From positions 1 to 9,071 of the forward strand of contig CAAFWB010000019.1 of assembly GCA_900766395.1 (NCBI GenBank): 9,071 bases of DNA, given 5' to 3'. The stretch comes from Clostridia bacterium. GTDB taxonomy: Bacteria > Bacillota > Clostridia > Christensenellales > UBA1242. The position numbers and the translations under genes are program-made. The notes under the pieces were generated by a model. The model worked only from the letters and a program-made list of their open reading frames with translations, had not been told where the DNA came from and searched no databases. Below are positions 5,192 through 9,071 of the stretch, in pieces (the first letter of the stretch is position 1; every line of letters begins with the position of its first letter).

Positions 5192-5220
5192 TTGTCAAGC
5201 AAAATTGAACATGATATATT
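5192..5220 (+). promoter_or_regulatory. promoter for the S41 peptidase gene, implying a leaderless mRNA
   Basis: TTGTCA (5192-5197), exact 17-bp spacer, TATATT (5215-5220). The ATG begins at 5227, seven bases after the -10 box, just where transcription should start. No Shine-Dalgarno-like purine stretch lies between. Confidence 0.6.
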
Positions 5221-5226
5221 AATTAT

Positions 5227-6309
5227 ATGAAAAATTCTGAATTACTAAGTAAAATAATTGATACACTAGAAAAGGAACACATTAACTTATATCATGATGT
5301 AAGCAAAGAGGAAATTCAAGCCTACATTTCAAATTTTTCTGATATAGACCAATGGGATAATATTACCTTTGATCGTGAAATGTTGAAACTATTTGCCAAA
5401 TTTAAAGATGCACATACGAACTACTATGTTCAAAGTGGTTGTTTGGACAAAAAAATAATATTTGTGCAAAACAATATTTATTTAAAAGATAATGAGGATT
5501 TTAAGGAAGTTGAATTTGTTGACAAATTGACGGCAAATGAATTTATTGAACAAATTTCATCAATGATTTGCTATGAAACAAAAGAATATCTGACACATAG
5601 AATTAGAAATGTCATCAATAATCAATATTATTATCAAATGATCGGACTATGCCAAAATGATGGTTCAATAAATTTTGTTGTCAAAAACAACAGAAAACTT
5701 GAGACAATTAATGTTAAGAAAATATCTGGTGAAGAATATAGAAAGTTAATGCATTCAAAAAGCGAAAAAAACTACTCTTTTGAAATAATAAATGATAATG
5801 TCGTTTTAATCAGATACAAGAGATGCTGGGAAGACAAAGATTATCCATTTGCAGAATTTGTTGAGGATATAGAAGAAAAAATTTTAGAGAAACATATTAC
5901 TCAATATGTTTTGGATTTGCGAAATAATGGCGGAGGAAATTCATCTGTAATTAAACCTCTTGCTGAACTGGTTGAACGCATGAATTTGAAAGGTGTTGTT
6001 TTGATAAATAATGGTGTGTTTTCATCGGGTAGATGGGCTGTGGCAGATTTTAAAAGTAAATTCAACGCACCGCTCATAGGTGAACCAACAGGTGGAGCAG
6101 CGGCGAGTTATGGCTTGAACGAAAATCTTCAGATTGAGGATAAATATTTTTGTGTAGCAAAAAGATATTGGGATTTTGAAAGCGTGTTTGGATATAAAGG
6201 AAGCATTCAACCAGACATTTATGTTCCCACCACATTAGATGATATAAAAAATAAAAAAGATTCACAACTTTTGACTGCATTATCATATTTGTCAAATCAA
6301 AAAGAATAA
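5227..6309 (+). CDS. S41-family (C-terminal processing protease-like) peptidase, cytosolic
   Basis: 360 residues. The S41 core is in the second half. It includes YVLDLRNNGGGNSSVIKPLAELV (about 227-249), with the family's Asp-Leu-Arg-Asn-x-Gly-Gly. VVLINNGVFSSGRWAVADF (257-275) follows, with Ser267 the likely nucleophile, then APLIGEPTGGAAASYG (281-296). KDAHTNYY near residues 60-67 matches the N-terminal D-x-H-T element of S41 relatives. No signal peptide and no recognisable PDZ domain are seen, so a cytosolic protein is expected. The position after the nucleophile region where many S41 enzymes have Glu is Arg269 here, so activity is likely but not certain. The next in-frame Met is far inside, so ATG at 5227 is the only reasonable start although it lacks a ribosome binding site. 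A terminator follows at 6374. Confidence 0.85.
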   Translation: MKNSELLSKIIDTLEKEHINLYHDVSKEEIQAYISNFSDIDQWDNITFDREMLKLFAKFKDAHTNYYVQSGCLDKKIIFVQNNIYLKDNEDFKEVEFVDKLTANEFIEQISSMICYETKEYLTHRIRNVINNQYYYQMIGLCQNDGSINFVVKNNRKLETINVKKISGEEYRKLMHSKSEKNYSFEIINDNVVLIRYKRCWEDKDYPFAEFVEDIEEKILEKHITQYVLDLRNNGGGNSSVIKPLAELVERMNLKGVVLINNGVFSSGRWAVADFKSKFNAPLIGEPTGGAAASYGLNENLQIEDKYFCVAKRYWDFESVFGYKGSIQPDIYVPTTLDDIKNKKDSQLLTALSYLSNQKE

Positions 6310-6373
6310 CCAATACAGCAATAACTTTTTGAAAATGCTGGCATACATATCACAACGCATTAAAAAGCAAATG

Positions 6374-6397
6374 AAAGACCTTTGATGGTCTTTTTTT
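6374..6397 (+). terminator. terminator after the S41 peptidase gene
   Basis: AAAGACC (6374-6380) pairs with GGTCTTT (6387-6393) around a TTTGAT loop, followed by further T residues. Confidence 0.85.
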
Positions 6398-6473
6398 GTG
6401 AGTTATATGTGTCATAAAAAAGATTTTTTCAATATTATGTATTGGATAAAACCTTTCAGAAAGGAGATTTTTT

Positions 6474-7052
6474 ATGACATGTTGTAGAAGAAGATGCTGT
6501 GGACAAACAACTCAAACAATAAGGCCTTGGATTTTGGGGCCAACTGGACCCATGGGTCCGCAAGGAATGAGAGGTCCAACTGGTCCAATGGGACCAACAG
6601 GTCCAGCGGGGGCGACTGGAGCAACGGGTCCAGCAGGTCCAGCGGGGCCAGCGGGCGTTGTTTCAAATCAAAACGCAACCATTGCCAATGCGACAAATCA
6701 AGCAATAACAAGTGGAACACCTCTCACACTATCAACAGTTGTCACAAACAACGGAATGACTGTGACAAACAATGGGATTACAGTCCCAGCAGATGGGACA
6801 TATTTGGTTGAATACTATGTCAACCGTGCAACATCTGCAAGCGGAACAGACAGCATTTCAATTGCTGTTGCGGGGGCGACAAATTCAAACACGTCGATTC
6901 CACTTATTGCTCAATCAACATCGAGTGCACAGTTTGTTCTTAATCTGACTTCGGGCAACACTTTGACTCTTGTCCCAATAGTGACTGCTGCAACCAATCT
7001 TGAGGCAACGGGTGGACCAAGTGCGACGCTTACAGTTGTGCGATTGTCCTAA
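6474..7052 (+). CDS. collagen-like (Gly-X-Y) surface-type protein with Cys-rich N-terminus
   Basis: 192 residues in three parts. First is a short N-terminus with two Cys pairs in a basic patch (TCCRRRCCG, residues 2-10). Second is a collagen-like stretch of 14 Gly-X-Y triplets from Gly22 to Gly61, rich in GPT, GPM and GPA, which should form a trimeric triple helix. Third is a 130-residue Thr/Asn/Ser/Ala-rich, Cys-free domain (YLVEYYVNRATSASGTDSISI and later strands). This resembles the beta-sandwich C-terminal domain of BclA-type spore-surface glycoproteins, which trimerises. No signal peptide or LPXTG anchor is seen, so spore-coat or exosporium placement is plausible by analogy but unproven. 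A very strong ribosome binding site (AGAAAGGAG) lies upstream. A TATTAT at 6433-6438 could be a -10 box without a good -35, so a sporulation sigma factor is possible. Confidence 0.9.
   Translation: MTCCRRRCCGQTTQTIRPWILGPTGPMGPQGMRGPTGPMGPTGPAGATGATGPAGPAGPAGVVSNQNATIANATNQAITSGTPLTLSTVVTNNGMTVTNNGITVPADGTYLVEYYVNRATSASGTDSISIAVAGATNSNTSIPLIAQSTSSAQFVLNLTSGNTLTLVPIVTAATNLEATGGPSATLTVVRLS
6537..6662 (+). repeat. collagen triplet-repeat coding region
   Basis: Fourteen successive 9-bp units encoding Gly-X-Y, dominated by GGT/GGA/GGG CCA AND similar codons. Synonymous codons vary between units. Such tracts change length by slippage, so the triplet count may differ between strains. Confidence 0.9.
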
Positions 7053-7061
7053 CATTCCACG

Positions 7062-7095
7062 AAAAAAAGCAGGGAAAATCTCCTTGCTTTTTTTG
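7062..7095. terminator. bidirectional terminator
   Basis: AAAAAAAGCA (7062-7071) pairs with TGCTTTTTTT (7085-7094). The inner GGGA/TCCT pairing extends the stem to about 14 bp around an AAATC loop. It ends the collagen-like gene and, on the other strand, the XRE remnant whose stop is at 7103. Confidence 0.9.
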
Positions 7096-7102
7096 TGCAA
7101 AA

Positions 7103-7222
7103 TTAGTCTTCAAGACCAAGCAAATAGTCTGCTGAAACTTTATAGTGTTTGGCAATTTTTATAATAACCGTTATTGATGGAACTTTCAAATCATTCTCCC
7201 AAAAACTTACGGTGCTTGCGTC
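7103..7222 (-). pseudogene. 3' remnant of an XRE-family HTH regulator
   Basis: Reading leftward from about 7222 to the TAA at 7103-7105, 39 codons give the second half of an XRE/Cro-CI helix-turn-helix domain. DASTVSFWEND is the recognition helix with the family's W-E-N, followed by KVPSITVIIKIAKHYKVSADYLLGLED. That is the usual P-S-x-x-x-x-x-I-A-x-x-x-x-V-S-x-D-Y-L-L-G ending of the domain. The first two helices, the start codon and a ribosome binding site are missing. The frame upstream runs open for a while through a REP-like repeat and AT-rich DNA without any HTH sequence. I infer that a short XRE repressor gene was truncated at or by that repeat. A working protein from this fragment is unlikely. 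Confidence 0.75.
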
Positions 7223-7228
7223 GCCCCT

Positions 7229-7280
7229 GTCATCCTGTGAGATGGACCCGCTTGACGGGCAATCTAAGGATCCCGTTCTT
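7229..7280. repeat. REP-like intergenic repeat
   Basis: The stretch starts GTCATCCTGTGAGATGG, has a small CCCG-CTTGA-CGGG hairpin (7247-7259) and ends CTAAGGATCCCG. GTCATCCTG...AAGGATC is the pattern of a well-known class of dispersed intergenic repeats in many bacteria. It is GC-richer than its flanks. Only one copy lies in this window, so the repeat nature is recognised by pattern, not by count. Confidence 0.5.
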
Positions 7281-7330
7281 TTTTGACTCCAAAAAAGGAC
7301 AATTCGTTAAAAATTTATTTCATATTTTTG

Positions 7331-7359
7331 TTGACAACAAGGTTGGGTGAGTGTATAAT
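7331..7359 (+). promoter_or_regulatory. consensus promoter for rplJ-rplL
   Basis: A perfect TTGACA (7331-7336), exactly 17 bp, then a perfect TATAAT (7354-7359). This is the strongest promoter in the window, as expected for ribosomal protein genes. Transcription should start near 7366. Confidence 0.9.
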
Positions 7360-7365
7360 AGCAAA

Positions 7366-7500
7366 GTATTTTGAATATTCCTTCCCGAAGACAGCAAGTG
7401 TCATTGACATAATCTTGCAATCGCAAGGCTTGCCGAGGAAATGATTTGTGTGGACTTTTTTCACCTTATGCTTTTCTCGGCGTAAGGTGTATTTTTAATA
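7366..7500 (+). promoter_or_regulatory. ribosomal protein L10 leader
   Basis: The leader between promoter and rplJ has the marks of the L10 leader, which binds L10 with its L7/L12 dimers to repress its own operon. They are the conserved purine-rich CCGAAGACAGCAAGTG region (7385-7400), a small CTTGC-AATC-GCAAG hairpin (7414-7427) and the closing TGCCGAGGAA (7431-7440). TTCCT (7378-7382) can pair with AGGAA (7436-7440) to close the aptamer. A terminator-like hairpin and a competing helix follow (described separately), suggesting control by attenuation. Confidence 0.88.
7462..7496 (+). terminator. attenuator hairpin in the L10 leader
   Basis: CACCTTA (7462-7468) pairs perfectly with TAAGGTG (7483-7489), with a possible inner GC/GC step, followed by TATTTTT. 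Its loop contains CTCGGC, which can instead pair with GCCGAG of the L10-binding domain. It lies 36 bp before the rplJ start, so it would act as a conditional terminator. Confidence 0.7.
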
Positions 7501-7531
7501 CTGCACACAAATTAAAAAAGGAGGCAAAAAA

Positions 7532-8020
7532 GTGAGTGCTAATTTTGAAGCTAAAAAAGAATTAGTTAGCGAAATCAAAGATAAAATTCAACGTGCCAAA
7601 TCTTTTGTTGTTGTTGATTATCGCGGAATGACTGTCGCGCAAGACACAGAACTCAGAGCAGGTTTCAGAAATGCTAATGCTGAATACAAAGTTTATAAAA
7701 ATAGACTTGTTCAAAGAGCATTGAGCGAACTTGGAATTGCTGGCTTTGATGATTTCTTGCAAGGAACAAGTGCGATTGCTTTTGGGTTTGAAGATGAACT
7801 TACTCCTGCAAAACTTGTTTCAGCAGCGGGTGCAAAAACTCAAAAACTTGAAATCAAATGTGGACTTCTTAACGGAAGTTTCATCTCGGCAGACGAAGTG
7901 AAAGCTTTGGCAAGCATACCTTCAAGGGAAGAACTTATTGGAAAATTGTTGTTCCTCTTGCAAAGTCCTATGCGTGGGCTTGCAATTTCTCTTAGCAAAG
8001 TTGCAGAGAAAAACGCATAA
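7532..8020 (+). CDS. rplJ: 50S ribosomal protein L10
   Basis: 162 residues, normal length. L10 anchors the L7/L12 stalk to 23S rRNA and, with L7/L12, represses its own operon. VVVDYRGMTV (residues 26-35), EYKVYKNRLVQRAL (51-64) and GTSAIAFGFED (78-88) are the family core. The C-terminal helix (about 129-155, SREELIGKLLFLLQSPMRGL) is the L7/L12 dimer-binding segment. The start is GTG at 7532, placed by AAAGGAGG a few bases upstream. The gene follows the L10 leader and leads directly into rplL, 26 bp downstream. Unlike the common order, no rplK-rplA precedes it. Confidence 0.98.
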   Translation: MSANFEAKKELVSEIKDKIQRAKSFVVVDYRGMTVAQDTELRAGFRNANAEYKVYKNRLVQRALSELGIAGFDDFLQGTSAIAFGFEDELTPAKLVSAAGAKTQKLEIKCGLLNGSFISADEVKALASIPSREELIGKLLFLLQSPMRGLAISLSKVAEKNA

Positions 8021-8046
8021 CAAAAATATTTTAAGGAGATAAAAAA

Positions 8047-8418
8047 ATGGCAGATTTGAATAAATTTATTGAAGACATTAAATCATTGACAGTTGTTGAA
8101 CTCAACGACCTTGTTAAAAAAATCGAAGAAGAATTCGGAGTTAGTGCCGCTGCAACTTTCGCAGTTGGCGCAGCAGCACCAGCCGCAGCAGCAGCTGAGG
8201 AAGAAAAAACAGAATTCAACATTGTTCTTAAAGATGTTGGAGCAAACAAAATTTCAGTTATTAAAGTTGTTAGAGAAATCACAGGCCTTGGACTTTCAGA
8301 AGCAAAAGCACTTGTTGATGGCGCTCCTTCAACAATCAAAGAAAACGTTCCAACAAAGGACGCAAAAGAAGCTGAAGAAAAACTTAAAGCAGCTGGAGCA
8401 ACAGTCGAACTCAAATAA
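8047..8418 (+). CDS. rplL: 50S ribosomal protein L7/L12
   Basis: 123 residues. Dimers of this acidic protein form the mobile ribosomal stalk that recruits and activates translation GTPases. The N-terminal dimerisation and L10-binding domain is residues 1-35. The Ala-rich flexible hinge follows (about 36-52, GAAAPAAAAAEEE). The C-terminal domain (53-123) holds NIVLKDVGANKISVIKVVRE and TGLGLSEAKALVDGAP, the factor-binding surface. AAGGAGAT precedes the ATG. The gene is second in a two-gene operon with rplJ and ends at a strong terminator. rpoB does not follow within the window. Confidence 0.98.
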   Translation: MADLNKFIEDIKSLTVVELNDLVKKIEEEFGVSAAATFAVGAAAPAAAAAEEEKTEFNIVLKDVGANKISVIKVVREITGLGLSEAKALVDGAPSTIKENVPTKDAKEAEEKLKAAGATVELK

Positions 8419-8443
8419 TTTCAACGCGTTAAATTGTGTGCAT

Positions 8444-8474
8444 AAAGAGAGAGCAAATCTGCTCTCTTTTTTTA
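8444..8474 (+). terminator. terminator of the rplJ-rplL operon
   Basis: AGAGAGCA (8448-8455) pairs perfectly with TGCTCTCT (8460-8467), with further A/T pairs outside and a T-run to 8473. Confidence 0.92.
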
Positions 8475-8606
8475 TGTCTTTGTAAAACAAATAATGAAGC
8501 GTTTTTAAAAAAAAACATGATAAAAATCGCAAGCTAAAGCGGTTTATTTCATCCCTATTATAAAGCTAAACTTATATTATATTACGAAAGTGTGCGGTCA
8601 AATGCT
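8475..8606. other. AT-rich intergenic region without a gene
   Basis: No ORF with a ribosome binding site and no RNA gene is seen. The only structure is a short hairpin, AAATCGC (8524-8530) with GCGGTTT (8539-8545), containing one G-U pair and followed by ATTT. It could be a weak secondary terminator in either direction. Confidence 0.4.
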
Positions 8607-8634
8607 TTGAAATCTTTGAGTGTAAGGATATAAT
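8607..8634 (+). promoter_or_regulatory. promoter for the cysteine-cluster protein gene
   Basis: TTGAAA (8607-8612), 16-bp spacer, perfect TATAAT (8629-8634). The start is expected near 8641, giving a 30-nt leader with AAGAAGGTG before the ATG at 8671. Confidence 0.65.
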
Positions 8635-8670
8635 AAAATTAAGAAAATACCTGTGTTAAAGAAGGTGTAA

Positions 8671-9071
8671 ATGAATAAGATAACGAATTATTGCAAAAAT
8701 TGTGATGCGTGGTGCTGTTATGATGGTGTTTATTTGACCGATGAAGATGTGCAAACAATAACACAAGCAGTTGAAAATAATAAAGAATTTTTTGATTTTT
8801 TACCAGCTGATTACATAGTTTACGGAGAATGGCAAGGAAAAGTTGCAGGACAAAAAACAAATGTGAAAGAAAAAACATATGACAAAGATTTTCCAAAACA
8901 TTTTAATCAAACAACTTGCGTATTCTTGAAAGCAAATAAATGTATGCTTGAAGAGTTTGCAGTGTTGAATAACGAACCGCATTGGAAATATAAGCCAACA
9001 ACTTGTTGTGTGTTTCCGTTGCAAAAAACATCAAATAAATATGTTGAACCACAATCAGTTAACGATAGTTG
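8671..9071 (+). CDS. YkgJ-like cysteine-cluster protein, 3' end outside the window
   Basis: The frame is open from ATG at 8671 to the window end (133 codons), with AAGAAGGTG as ribosome binding site. The N-terminus YCKNCDAWCCYDGVYLTDEDV has Cys8, Cys11, Cys15 and Cys16, then the v-y-L-t-x-e-D-v segment that follows the first cluster in YkgJ/CxxCxxCC-type proteins. A second group lies at TTCVFLKANKCMLEEF and KPTTCCVFPLQ, resembling the family's later C-x-F-L...C and C-x-x-P-L elements. Such proteins are thought to bind a metal or Fe-S cluster, but their reaction is not established. The middle (residues 25-85) is less typical. Family placement is by eye. The stop codon and C-terminus are not visible. 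Confidence 0.65.
   Translation, partial: MNKITNYCKNCDAWCCYDGVYLTDEDVQTITQAVENNKEFFDFLPADYIVYGEWQGKVAGQKTNVKEKTYDKDFPKHFNQTTCVFLKANKCMLEEFAVLNNEPHWKYKPTTCCVFPLQKTSNKYVEPQSVNDS

Noticed and set aside
6537..6662. CRISPR array or noncoding tandem repeat
   Set aside because: The periodicity is 9 bp and in frame, encoding Gly-X-Y. There are no repeat-spacer units.
7366..7531. T-box or metabolite riboswitch upstream of rplJ
   Set aside because: No T-box consensus is present. The conserved blocks and the gene context fit the L10 leader.
8031..8414. A long Ser/Ala-rich minus-strand reading frame opposite rplL
   Set aside because: It is a shadow of the Ala/Glu-rich rplL codons, with no ribosome binding site or promoter.

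Overview
The window looks like a low-GC, gut-type Bacillota (Firmicutes, Clostridia-like) chromosome. Three observations support this: AT-rich genes with strong GAGGTGG or AAGGAG ribosome binding sites and intrinsic terminators after most of them, a one-piece tmRNA with an encoded CCA end, and an L10 leader ahead of rplJ-rplL. TGG encodes tryptophan and TGA is used as a stop, so the standard bacterial code applies. The exact lineage cannot be read from this sequence alone.

Layout. (1) 1-1800: the 3' end of a SufB/SufD-family Fe-S scaffold gene, a flavodoxin-like gene, a perfect bidirectional terminator, and a convergent gene for a small one-helix membrane protein. (2) 1800-2700: an RNA-gene island. 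tmRNA (ssrA) lies on the minus strand with a readable tag, ANYNTSLVAA. tRNA-Leu(CAG) diverges from it on the plus strand. Immediately past the tmRNA 3' end is a perfect 40-bp direct repeat of that 3' end plus its terminator. The two copies bracket about 118 bp of hairpin-rich, GC-richer DNA, which has the appearance of a tiny element or remnant at an attachment site. (3) 2700-6400: five small accessory-type genes, all on the plus strand. They encode a peptidase S51-like protein, a Nudix hydrolase, a two-helix membrane protein, a TfoX N-terminal-domain protein and a cytosolic S41-type peptidase. Most have their own promoter and hairpin terminator, so this is a row of single-gene units rather than an operon. 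The S41 gene appears to be leaderless. (4) 6400-7300: a collagen-like (Gly-X-Y) protein with a Cys-rich N-terminus and a beta-rich C-terminal domain, followed on the opposite strand by the 3' remnant of an XRE-type regulator abutting a REP-like repeat. (5) 7330-8475: a consensus promoter, an L10 leader with a terminator and a competing helix, then rplJ and rplL with their own terminator. (6) 8475-9071: an intergenic stretch and the start of a cysteine-cluster (YkgJ-like) protein cut by the window end.

The genes do not form one pathway. The ribosomal stalk operon (rplJ-rplL), tmRNA and tRNA-Leu serve translation, and the Suf protein serves Fe-S assembly. The most unusual structure is the repeat-bracketed hairpin block at the tmRNA 3' end. 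It fits known integrase target-site behaviour, but no integrase is visible here, so calling it an element is inference.
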